Below, piece after piece: positions 49,177 to 57,070 of a DNA stretch of 64,000 bases; positions within the stretch are counted from its first letter, which is position 1, and every line of letters starts with the position of its first letter. The notes below the pieces were generated by a model, which was given only the letters and a program-made list of their open reading frames with translations, was not told the DNA's origin and ran no database searches. Both the position numbers and the translations under genes were made by a program. This stretch comes from Ktedonobacter racemifer DSM 44963 (lineage in GTDB: Bacteria > Chloroflexota > Ktedonobacteria > Ktedonobacterales > Ktedonobacteraceae). Location: positions 1,302,001-1,366,000 of the forward strand of contig NZ_ADVG01000004.1 of the NCBI RefSeq assembly GCF_000178855.1, given 5' to 3'.

Positions 49177-49272
49177 ATGCTCCTCCCCATGTCTCAAGCC
49201 AGGGGTCCCGCATGGCGCGATTCTTATGATGGAAGACGCGATGCCCGAGAACCGCCTGGACGCTCCCGCTGA
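49177..49272 (+). CDS. Possible 31-residue leader peptide
   Basis: An ATG at 49177 has an excellent AAAGGAG six bases upstream. It encodes 31 codons rich in Arg and Pro, ending at TGA 49272 inside the next gene but in a different frame. It starts within a GCGCCATG...CATGGCGC hairpin (49171-49222). It may couple or attenuate translation of the overlapping membrane protein, whose own start lacks a good ribosome site. Confidence 0.35.
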   Translation: MLLPMSQARGPAWRDSYDGRRDAREPPGRSR

Positions 49273-49918
49273 TTACACAGAAGAGGCTCGTCCTGCACGT
49301 GTAAGCTATACGCTGCGCTACACTGGCCTGCCAGCGCTGGGACAACTGGTAGCCGTAGCTGTGGCCGCTGCGGTTTACACGGTGCTCTCCTGGCTCTCCA
49401 TTCCGATTCCTTCAGGTATCCCCCTGGTTTCGGCACTTTTTATTGCGATCGGTTTTGGTATTCCCTTCGCGCTCTGGTTTGGTGGTTGGGCGTTTGTGAT
49501 TGCCTATTTGGGCAACTTCCTGGGAGCAGGCCTGCTCTCGCCCCAGCCCTTACCGCTGCCAGTGGCGCTCTGGTTTGGCACCGTGGACCTGATCCAGCTT
49601 GGTCTGCCAATGATTCTCTATCGCCTGCTAGCACCTCGCTTCGGCGTTAGCTCCATCGGTAAGGACGTCCTGACGGTGCGTGGCTTTATCTTCTTCGTGC
49701 TCTGCGCGGTCCTCCCCAACAATATTCTCGGTGGACTCTATGGGAACTTCATCCTGGTCGCCACGGGCACGGCTCCCGCGAACACGCTGTTACCTGGCTG
49801 GCTGGTATGGTCGCTCTCGAATATTGTGGTAACGATCATCATTGGCCCCATCCTACTACGCGCCCTGGGTCCAGTCGTGGAGCGCTCTGGCCTCACCATC
49901 CGCAACATGCTCAATTAA
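49226..49918 (+). CDS. Multi-spanning membrane protein (ECF S-component-like)
   Basis: This 230-aa protein has six predicted helices (LGQLVAVAVAAAVYTVLSWL; LVSALFIAIGFGIPFALWFGGWAFVIAYLGNFLGAGLL; LWFGTVDLIQLGLPMILYRLL; GFIFFVLCAVLPNNILGGLYGNFIL; LLPGWLVWSLSNIVVTIIIGPILL). The general layout recalls substrate-capture S components of ECF vitamin transporters, but no family is confirmed. No ECF ATPase is adjacent. The start is ambiguous (49226, 49229 or 49241), none with a strong ribosome site, and it overlaps a possible leader peptide. A perfect hairpin terminates it. Confidence 0.65.
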   Translation: MMEDAMPENRLDAPADYTEEARPARVSYTLRYTGLPALGQLVAVAVAAAVYTVLSWLSIPIPSGIPLVSALFIAIGFGIPFALWFGGWAFVIAYLGNFLGAGLLSPQPLPLPVALWFGTVDLIQLGLPMILYRLLAPRFGVSSIGKDVLTVRGFIFFVLCAVLPNNILGGLYGNFILVATGTAPANTLLPGWLVWSLSNIVVTIIIGPILLRALGPVVERSGLTIRNMLN

Positions 49919-49920
49919 GG

Positions 49921-49987
49921 AATTGATGTTAAAAACACGGGAGCATCCAGCTTGTAGCTGGATGCTCCCGTGTTTTTAACATCAATT
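49921..49987. terminator. Perfect 31-bp bidirectional terminator
   Basis: Arms 49921-49951 and 49957-49987 are perfectly complementary. The inner CACGGGAGC stem is bordered by A5/T5. It lies between the convergent membrane-protein and peptide-binding genes. Confidence 0.8.
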
Positions 49988-49996
49988 GACTAGTTG

Positions 49997-51778
49997 CTAC
50001 ACGTTATGTGCGCAACTGGCATTGCTGCTCAAGGAGATCTTAGCCCAATCGTCGGGCGCGACCTGGTCGAGTGGGCTATCGGTCCAGCCCTGCACACATG
50101 GCTTGACCACCGTACTCTTCACTCCCTGGAAGAGGGGAAGCCAGGCCACATCGTCAATCAGGCGCTGCTCAGCCTGGGCGTAAAGCTGATAACGCTGCTG
50201 CTGGTTGGTGACGGCATCGGCCTGGGTAAGCAAGCGCTGCGTCTCCTGTTGCTGATCCACATTTAAGGCTTTGTTCTGTCCATAGTTCTGAATATTGTTG
50301 GACATTCCCTGACCAAACTGTGGCGAGAGAACGGCATGCGGATCGGGGTAATCGGTGTTCCAGCTCAAGCGCCAGATACCCAAACCTTTAGCATTATTCA
50401 CGGTATTCTGTAGATCGCTATAGTACTTAGCTTCGCTGGTATCGTTGATCTTGACATCGATACCCAGAAAGTCCTTCCACATAGTGCGAATAGAGTTGTA
50501 CTCGCTCTTGATATTCACATCAGAGGGAATACCACTAAACACCTCAAAGTTCACATTTTTGAAGATGTCCCGCGTCACCCCCTCTTCTTGCAGACCCTCG
50601 TCGAGGAGCTGGCGCGCCTTCTGGGGATCGCCCTTCGTGCTGGAGACACCGAGAGGGCCGCTCAATTGAGGCGTGTAGCCGGGAATTCCCGCTGGTACGA
50701 TATGATTGGTAGCCAGCATCGTACCACTATAGACATCGTGTGCCAGAGCATCTTTGTTAATGGCCAGTGCCAGGGCCTGGCGCACCTTGAGGTTATCAAA
50801 GGGCCTCGCGAGGTAGTTCAGGCCATAGTAATACATCGTAAGTCCAGGTACCTGGTGCAGTTCGCCCACGGGTAGGGCGCGCGCACGTCCAATCTGGTTA
50901 GATGGGACAGGCGCAATGTCTATCTGGCCGGCTTCATAAGCACGATAGACTGTTTGAGGATTGATATAGTAAGTCACGATGGCCTTTTTCAGTTTAGGCC
51001 TAGGTCCATAGTAGTAGGTATTGGGAGTGAGCACGATATAACGCGTGGCCTGTTTGATAGAGCGTGCTATCACCCAGGGGCCTGTGCTACCACCCTCATT
51101 AACATGATCCGTCCAGGCGCTTCCGTATTTCTCGATCAGTTGCTTCTTAACCACAGAGGCACAACCATTAGTCAAAGCCGAGAGGAAAGATTGGTCTGGT
51201 CGCGCCAATTTAATGATCACGGTCTGCGCATCGGGCGCCTGGAGACTGTCGCCAATAAGGGTCTGTATCTCTCCTCTACGCAACTTGTCCGCGTCTTTAA
51301 TGGAGCCAAGAAATGTCGAGGCTGTCGACGAGGCCGTCAAGGGCTGTAAAGCTCGATCCAGGCTATACACAACATCTTGCGAGGTCAGGTGTGTGCCATC
51401 ACTAAACTTGAGGTTAGGCTTGAGCTTGAAGGTCCAGGTCAGCCCATTATCGCTACTGGTATAGGATTCTGCGAGCTGTGGTCTGACCTGTAAGTGGCTG
51501 TCAAGGCTTACCAGGCCGGTAAAAGCCATGCTTATTACCTGGGCTGAGGCGTGATCGCTCGCGCGTGCCGGGTCCAGGCTGGTAAAGTCTGACTGGCTGT
51601 TCTCTCCCACCGCGGGAAAAACGCCGGTCTGCTGGTTGACAGCGAGAGGTGCATTCGGCCCATCCAGAGTGTTATCTTGCTGATCGCAGCCCGCAAGCAC
51701 GAGCACTAGCAGGCACAAAAACAAGCCAAACGCCATAGAGGGGCCTCGCCCCTTGTTTATAATCTTTCTCCCTTGCAT
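49997..51778 (-). CDS. ABC transporter substrate-binding lipoprotein (peptide type, SBP_bac_5)
   Basis: This 593-aa extracytoplasmic solute-binding protein of the OppA/DppA family starts with a lipoprotein signal (hydrophobic LFLCLLVLVLAG followed by C, the lipobox cysteine at about residue 31). The mature protein shows the family pattern SLDPARASDHASAQVISMAF, then LTWTFKLKPNLKFSDGTHLTSQDVVYSL, then VRQALALAINKDALAHDVYSG. It binds oligopeptides, nickel or similar for import. No permease or ATPase genes are adjacent in the window, so it may be an orphan. GAGG is close to the ATG. Confidence 0.92.
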   Translation of the reverse strand: MQGRKIINKGRGPSMAFGLFLCLLVLVLAGCDQQDNTLDGPNAPLAVNQQTGVFPAVGENSQSDFTSLDPARASDHASAQVISMAFTGLVSLDSHLQVRPQLAESYTSSDNGLTWTFKLKPNLKFSDGTHLTSQDVVYSLDRALQPLTASSTASTFLGSIKDADKLRRGEIQTLIGDSLQAPDAQTVIIKLARPDQSFLSALTNGCASVVKKQLIEKYGSAWTDHVNEGGSTGPWVIARSIKQATRYIVLTPNTYYYGPRPKLKKAIVTYYINPQTVYRAYEAGQIDIAPVPSNQIGRARALPVGELHQVPGLTMYYYGLNYLARPFDNLKVRQALALAINKDALAHDVYSGTMLATNHIVPAGIPGYTPQLSGPLGVSSTKGDPQKARQLLDEGLQEEGVTRDIFKNVNFEVFSGIPSDVNIKSEYNSIRTMWKDFLGIDVKINDTSEAKYYSDLQNTVNNAKGLGIWRLSWNTDYPDPHAVLSPQFGQGMSNNIQNYGQNKALNVDQQQETQRLLTQADAVTNQQQRYQLYAQAEQRLIDDVAWLPLFQGVKSTVVKPCVQGWTDSPLDQVAPDDWAKISLSSNASCAHNV

Positions 51779-51860
51779 ATATCCTCTAGAGCATGAAAGC
51801 TTTGCACAGCTGTTTTATATTTATTTATATCTACTCAAGACTTCTCGCCACTACGTGGCT

Positions 51861-51927
51861 CACAGGGGTCAGGGATGTGGTGCTGGGCTGGCGAAGCCAG
51901 CCCAGCACCACATCCCTGACCCCTGTG
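51861..51927. terminator. Perfect 32-bp palindrome with shared GACTTCTC flank
   Basis: Arms 51861-51892 and 51896-51927 have a GAA loop. The left flank GACTTCTCGCCACTACGTGG (51839-51858) and right flank GCGTCTGCGACGC are shared with other palindromes in the window. It lies between divergent genes, so it is not a simple terminator. Confidence 0.7.
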
Positions 51928-52011
51928 AAGCGTCTGCGACGCTGAAAACACCAGGAAGTATCTTTCATTATAGCAGACGTATAGCTGAAACCTCTCATCA
52001 ATAGCATTGCC

Positions 52012-52040
52012 TTGACAAAATAGGTCGCATATCCTACACT
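52012..52040 (+). promoter_or_regulatory. Promoter of the MarR gene
   Basis: A perfect -35 TTGACA (52012-52017), a 17-bp spacer and -10 TACACT (52035-52040), with GAGG and the ATG shortly after. Confidence 0.65.
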
Positions 52041-52064
52041 CCTCGTTAATATAGAGGTTTTACT

Positions 52065-52496
52065 ATGGCAGAAAATACGAATAACGATTTACATCTTTCC
52101 GATTATCAGGAACTGGCCGAGTTTCGCTACCAGATTCGTCGCTATATTCATTTTAGTGAGCAAATGGCACGTTCTGTGGGCCTGGAACCCCAGCAGCATC
52201 AACTCCTCCTGGCCATCAAGGGTCTGCCCCAGCAACAGAAGCCAACCATAGGCTACCTGGCCGAGCGCCTACAAATTCAGCATCATAGCACCGTTGAACT
52301 GGTGGATCGCCTGGTCGAACGCGAGTATGTTGAGCGCAAACGCGATACTGTCGATCAGCGGCGCGTCCTCGTGCAGCTTACTCTCAAAGGAGAGGATGTG
52401 CTCCAGCGCCTTGCAGCAACAATGTTGGCCGAGCTAAGTACAACCGGCCCCCTGCTGGTTCAAACACTGAACAAGCTTATCTCTCAGCATGGCTAA
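52065..52496 (+). CDS. MarR-family transcriptional regulator
   Basis: This 143-aa regulator has a dimerisation helix (LAEFRYQIRRYIHFSEQMARSVGLEPQQHQLLLAIKG), an HTH (TIGYLAERLQIQHHSTVELVDRLVER) and the MarR wing signature KRDTVDQRRVLVQLTLKGEDVL. GAGG lies seven bases before the ATG and a good promoter stands upstream. It is divergent from the peptide-binding lipoprotein across a repeat; its targets are unknown. It is convergent with the DUF1838 gene. Confidence 0.9.
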   Translation: MAENTNNDLHLSDYQELAEFRYQIRRYIHFSEQMARSVGLEPQQHQLLLAIKGLPQQQKPTIGYLAERLQIQHHSTVELVDRLVEREYVERKRDTVDQRRVLVQLTLKGEDVLQRLAATMLAELSTTGPLLVQTLNKLISQHG

Positions 52497-52500
52497 CAGA

Positions 52501-52548
52501 TAATAAGAGAGGAGTTGCCACCTGTATGTGACGACTCCTCTCTTATTA
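52501..52548. terminator. Bidirectional 17-bp hairpin
   Basis: TAATAAGAGAGGAGTTG (52501-52517) pairs with 52532-52548 with one mismatch. It follows the MarR stop by a few bases and faces the DUF1838 gene. Confidence 0.7.
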
Positions 52549-52608
52549 TTCGGCATCCATAACGGATTAGACACGGTACAATCCAACCGAGGCTACTTGC
52601 GTACGCGT

Positions 52609-53400
52609 CTACTTCCGGCTCTCAAGGTATTTCTTGAAATACGTCCAGGAGGTCTCGTTGGGGCGTGTAAACTCTGTGGGTGCCTGCGTGTAGATTGGCT
52701 GATGTTGCTCAACATAGGCGCGTACATCTTCAGGAAGAGCCACATAGCCACCCATCACCTTGCAGCCAGCGCACTGGTAGAGCAGGTTGCCCGGGCGATC
52801 CGCCATCGCCATCCAGGGGAGCCAGGGGCCAAGGCGCGTCCAGGAGATCTCACAGGGAATGGAGGCAAGCGCATCGTTCTCCGCGTCCCGGCGGCTGATA
52901 AAAAATTGAAAGAGTTCTGCCCCCTGGTAGAGATCGCTCTGCGAGTATTTGGGATATTGTGCGCGTGGCAACGGCGAGGGATAGGCCAGCATAACATCGA
53001 GAGCCAGGCATAGACGATCCTCACCTACAGACAGCGTTGGCATCATAAATGGCCCATAAGGACCATTGAGCAGGTACGTCTGGTTGACAGGATCATTCCA
53101 GACATGCACAACGGGGACCTCTTCTTCGGTAAAGGGGTTAGACCAGCGCTCAAGGATCTCATCCGTGGAGGGATTTTTGTAGAATGTAACCTCGCGCATG
53201 AGGTGTTGGTATCCTCCCTCGATCTCCATACAGCGACCAATATTGTAGCCATCAATCTTGAAGAGGAGGTGATTTTTCTGCCCAGGAATGACGCTATAGA
53301 TATTGCCGCTCCACCAGAATACAATCTCTTCGGGCTGTAGGGACGCACGAGCCTTGATATATGCTCGTAGGTTATGTTCAGGTTGCGTTAAATCGAGCAT
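52609..53400 (-). CDS. DUF1838-family protein
   Basis: This 263-aa soluble protein has the pattern of the DUF1838 family: VFWWSGNIYSVIPGQKNHLLFKIDGYNIGRCM, then REVTFYKNPSTDEILERWSNPFTEEEVPVVHVWNDPVNQTY, then ISWTRLGPWLPWMAMADRPGNLLYQC. The biochemical role of the family is unknown. The ATG at 53400 with GGAAG six bases upstream is chosen; the longer start at 53427 has none. It is monocistronic and convergent with MarR. Confidence 0.75.
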   Translation of the reverse strand: MLDLTQPEHNLRAYIKARASLQPEEIVFWWSGNIYSVIPGQKNHLLFKIDGYNIGRCMEIEGGYQHLMREVTFYKNPSTDEILERWSNPFTEEEVPVVHVWNDPVNQTYLLNGPYGPFMMPTLSVGEDRLCLALDVMLAYPSPLPRAQYPKYSQSDLYQGAELFQFFISRRDAENDALASIPCEISWTRLGPWLPWMAMADRPGNLLYQCAGCKVMGGYVALPEDVRAYVEQHQPIYTQAPTEFTRPNETSWTYFKKYLESRK

Positions 53401-53469
53401 AATTTTCTTCCGAATCTCTTGGTACATATGAATAGATCATAATCAGTATAGCACGCTCATTACTTGAGT

Positions 53470-53487
53470 CCCGCTCCTGAGAGCGGG
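53470..53487. terminator. Short GC-rich hairpin
   Basis: CCCGCTC-CTGA-GAGCGGG is a 7-bp stem upstream of the initiator gene, similar in style to a hairpin near 39050. Confidence 0.4.
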
Positions 53488-53664
53488 GCTTACTATTCGG
53501 CTATAAGAATTTTATCGCGTTTCCGTCCATACGCTCTCATGGTATACTATGAAAAGCAATCGTGAACGCCGCTTTGTAGCGGCTAACTCCGCCGCCACGT
53601 TCAGCACAGAAAAAGGAGGCTTGCGGTAAGGCTCTTGCTCAGTAGGACCCAACCGCAGACACTT

Positions 53665-54954
53665 ATGGAGGAACACAAGCAGCCAGAACTTAGCCTGATT
53701 CCACAAGATGCTGATGACGCTGACCTCACTTCCCAGGACGAGGAAGATGAGTATGATACTGAACTAGAAGCTCTGCTGGATCAGACCTTCGCCGATGTCA
53801 CTGACTATATGACGGAGGAGGAGGCCACAGAATATCTCGCGACCATTCTCGAAGGCGGCGAGATTGAACATGAGTCTTCCCTCTTTGATCGTATTACTCC
53901 ATATGTGATGGAGAACCTCAAGGTTACGAATTACCGGCCCGACCAGGCTGTGCGCGAAGCCTCGCTGGCTCAGAAAAGCATGTGGCGTCCTGGCGATGGT
54001 GAGATCTCTTACCTGGCTTCCAATACGCTTGAGGTCTATCTCGGCACACCCGAACGCCCGCTGGAGATTCCCCAGGCCTTAAAACAAATTCGCCAGTTGA
54101 GCGAGAGTACAGTACTAACGGCGCGTATCGTCCTTGGCCTATGGAATATTCGTCGCCATAATGATCGCGTCTCCAAAAATGGTAGTGTGCCTGTTCTCCT
54201 CGATGAGATCCTTCAGTGGCAGGGGCTACAAAAGCATAGCCGAGTCGCACATCCAGGCGCCAATAAGCGCTACACCGATGGCTACCGCACCGAGCAGAAG
54301 CGCCGCGTGCTCCAGGACCTGACCCTGCTGGCATCCTGTAATGTGCGCGGCAATTGTACAATCACGGTACGTGGCAAGGCCGTGCCTATCCAGGTCGATG
54401 GTCCCTATATGCGCTACTCGGTTGTCAGCCGCAAGACATTAACAAATGATAAGATTATCATCGGCTTCCTGGTTTCGCCTGGCGACTGGATCAGTACCTA
54501 TGAGCAGCATCAGAACTACTATCTCGCTGAGATTGATAGCCAGATCTTCAAGCTCAATCCACAAAATGATCGCTATGCACTGCGTATCGCTCTCTACATG
54601 ACTGAACGCTGGCGCGAGCAAGCCAAACAAGGCAACTTTAGCACACCAATTACCATGTCAGAATTGCTCGCCTCCAGTATGGTCGAGGTTGATGAACGCC
54701 ATATGACAACGCGCTTCGTCCCAGCCATCGAGAAATCCCTCTCCAAACTGGAGCAAATGGGAATTTTGGGTAAGCAAATTTGCCTGACTGAAGTCAATAA
54801 AGAGCAGGCGCGCTGGAGTAAAGATTGGCTAGCATCACGTTGGGAGATCCTTCCTCCGTTGAAGCTGATCCAGGAATATCAGGCCCTTAATAGTGCACAG
54901 AAAAAACGCCCGCGTCGTGTACGCGCTCGCGAAGTACCAAAAGAGAAAGAATAA
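53665..54954 (+). CDS. Probable plasmid-type replication initiator (two winged-helix domains)
   Basis: This 429-aa protein begins with a very acidic region (DADDADLTSQDEEDEYDTEL). The central part (about 120-270) reads LSESTVLTARIVLGLWNIRRHNDRVSKNG, a TrfA/RepA-like segment. A second half (about 290-420) has YALRIALYMTERWREQ and FVPAIEKSLSKLEQMGILG, suggesting a second winged helix. It immediately precedes the iteron array and is co-directional with the loader, helicase and ParA genes, so an iteron-binding initiator role is likely (inference). The start is unclear: ATG 53665 or TTG 53635, neither with a well-spaced ribosome site. No database match could be run. Confidence 0.55.
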   Translation: MEEHKQPELSLIPQDADDADLTSQDEEDEYDTELEALLDQTFADVTDYMTEEEATEYLATILEGGEIEHESSLFDRITPYVMENLKVTNYRPDQAVREASLAQKSMWRPGDGEISYLASNTLEVYLGTPERPLEIPQALKQIRQLSESTVLTARIVLGLWNIRRHNDRVSKNGSVPVLLDEILQWQGLQKHSRVAHPGANKRYTDGYRTEQKRRVLQDLTLLASCNVRGNCTITVRGKAVPIQVDGPYMRYSVVSRKTLTNDKIIIGFLVSPGDWISTYEQHQNYYLAEIDSQIFKLNPQNDRYALRIALYMTERWREQAKQGNFSTPITMSELLASSMVEVDERHMTTRFVPAIEKSLSKLEQMGILGKQICLTEVNKEQARWSKDWLASRWEILPPLKLIQEYQALNSAQKKRPRRVRAREVPKEKE

Positions 54955-54974
54955 AGCAGAAAACCTTTTTGCAA

Positions 54975-55039
54975 TAAAGGCGAAGAGGGCAGCGGGAAAT
55001 GTCTGGACAGGCGTTTCCCACTGCCCTCTTCGCTTTTAT
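54975..55039 (+). terminator. Terminator after the initiator gene
   Basis: The GCGAAGAGGGCAG...CTGCCCTCTTCGC stem (with GGGAAA/TTTCCC inside, one mismatch) spans 54975-55039 with T-rich ends. It separates the initiator transcript from the iteron region. Confidence 0.75.
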
Positions 55040-55206
55040 CGTTAGTTCCATGCTAAAACTGCCATACCTCTCTTTGGACATTCCCACTTATATCCCAACA
55101 GACTACTCCTATATAAGCTAAATAGGTTAGATAGTGCTTCTGTCTATAAAGGTCTTTTCACGTTTACACACATTTTCCCTCGCATGTTTGCCTCAATTTC
55201 TGTTTT

Positions 55207-56747
55207 CCCCACCGGGGTATGGTGCATTCCAACCCCTAAAGGCGACAATTTGGGGCTTTCAGGTGCTTTTCACGTAACGCCAATTGTACAATTATTTGAC
55301 CTCTGATAAGGGAATTCACAGCCCTTGCTTTAGCTCCAGTTGATAAAACTCCCCCACCGAGGTTAGGTGCATCAATACACTCTTTATGCCATATAATCAC
55401 CACCAGAGTCAGGTGCATTTTTCCCTCCCTGGCACTGTTTACCCCCACCAGGGTTGGGTGCATTACAGCAAATCTTTTGTCTTGATACCCCCACCAGGGT
55501 TGGGTGCATTCCATCATCCTTTTTGCCCTCTTACCCCCACCAGGGTTGGGTGCATTACAGCAAACCTTTTGTCTTGATACCCCCACCAGGGTTGGGTGCA
55601 TTCCATCATCCTTTTTGCCCTCTTACCCCCACCGAGGTTGGGTGCCTTACAGCAAACCTTTTGTCTTGATACCCCCACCAGGGTTGGGTGCATTCCATCA
55701 TCCTTTTTGCCCTCTTACCCCCACCGAGGTTAGGTGCATTACGATGGCTCTTTGGCCCTGATACCCCCACCAGGGTTGGGTGCATTCCACCAGCTAAAGC
55801 TTGTATCAGCAAATAAAAATATATTACTTCTTCCCCACCGGGGTTGGGTGTATCTCTCTGGTTTTAAATAGCGCCGTACCCCTCGTTTTTAAGCTCATTT
55901 GAGCTTAAATTCCCCACCAGGGTATGGTGCATTCGCTCATTTTTCTGCCTTTAGAAAAACCGCCTATAGATTTTTTTTGTCCAATATTCCCCACCGAGGT
56001 TAGGTGCATTCCAACCAATTTTTGCTCTGACACTCCCACCAGGGTTGGGTGCATTACGACAGCTTTTTCTTTCTGATACCCCCACCGGGGTTGGGTGCAT
56101 TCCACCATCCTTTTTCTTTCTGATACCCCCACCGAGGCCAGGTGCATTACAGCAAATCTTTTGTCTTGACATCCCCACCGGGGTTGGGTGCATTCCATCA
56201 TCCTTTTTGCCCTCTTATCCCCACCGAGGTTAGGTGCATTACGATAGCTCTTTGGCCCTGACACCCCCACCAGGGTTGGGTGCATTACAGCTACCTTTTG
56301 GTCTTAATACTCCCACCAGGGTTGGGTGCATTCTGCCATAGCAGAGTGCAAATTAGAAAATTTTGCTGGCCTGAATTTTCTTCCGCATTTTGTCACGTTT
56401 GCCCCACCAGGGTCGGGTGCATTGAATGGCTTTTGCGGTATTTTAATTACACTAGGATACAATTTCTTTTAGCAATCGTTCGCGATTTGCATTTATTTAT
56501 AGTCGATATACATTTGTTGAGAATCCCCACCAGGGTTAGGTGCATACGTATTATTTGTAAAATAAGATAAGATCAAGGTACTTTTTATTTGCTTCGCTAT
56601 TTTCTTCATTTGCAAGCTTTCGCTGCTAAAACCACAAAATAATGCTCTGGAAAGAACTGCTCACCCAAAAGTCATAACGCGACCCCACCGGAGTTAGGTG
56701 AAAACCCCACCGGGGTGTGGTGAAAACCCCACCATTGTTAGGTGCAA
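55207..56747 (+). repeat. Iteron array, about 26 copies (replication origin)
   Basis: This 21-bp repeat has consensus CCCCACCRGGGTTGGGTG followed by CAT. Copies start at 55207, 55352, 55397 (degenerate), 55443, 55489, 55535, 55581, 55627, 55673, 55719, 55765, 55833, 55912, 55989, 56034, 56080, 56127, 56173, 56219, 56265, 56311, 56402, 56525, 56683, 56705 and 56727. Most spacing is 46 bp; the last three are 22 bp apart and have GGTGAAA or GGTGCAA ends. All lie in the same orientation. Spacers are partly repeated (two or three alternating types), so it is not a CRISPR array. It is flanked by AT-rich DNA at about 56545-56640 and 56800-57010. No gene is present between 54955 and 57070. Confidence 0.92.
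56473..56489. promoter_or_regulatory. Shared operator-like motif CAATCGTTCGCGATTTG
   Basis: This motif is identical at 16 of 17 positions to 59197-59213. It contains the imperfect palindrome ATCGTTCGCGAT. It lies inside the iteron region. Confidence 0.5.
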
Positions 56748-57070
56748 AACTGAGCTCAGAGGCCAGACACCAGTAAGTAGTTTTTTGCGTATTACTCCAC
56801 TAGTAAAATCCGTTTTGTGAGTGTAATATGTTCTCTACATAAGAGTTGAAAATTGGCAGGCTAAAGTTATCTTTGCTTGTCGATCAATGGTTAAAATTTT
56901 TTAAAGTTCGTAGGGTTGGATGCTTTCTAGCCTTCGCTTATTTACACAACCTAATTTATGGCCTAACCTGCTCATTGGCACTAATAAAAATAAACAAACA
57001 GGCGACGGCGCCTGCTGCTTTACTGGCTCTTTTCCAGGTCTTTGGTAGATAGTGTTTTTAGGGGGTTTGT

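Noticed and set aside
55236..56285. Open reading frames through the iteron array (repeated MHPTLVGV or TRVGCI peptides)
   Set aside because: They are translations of the DNA repeat, lack ribosome sites and vary in frame with the spacing.
55207..56747. CRISPR-like array (regular 21-bp repeats with 25-bp spacers)
   Set aside because: Spacers are repeated among themselves, spacing varies (22-158 bp), repeats are degenerate at both ends, no cas genes are near, and plasmid replication genes flank it. Iterons explain it better.
56846..57052. 68-aa hydrophobic plus-strand ORF before the 692-aa gene
   Set aside because: No ribosome site, AT-rich context and no family; more likely part of the origin's AT-rich region.
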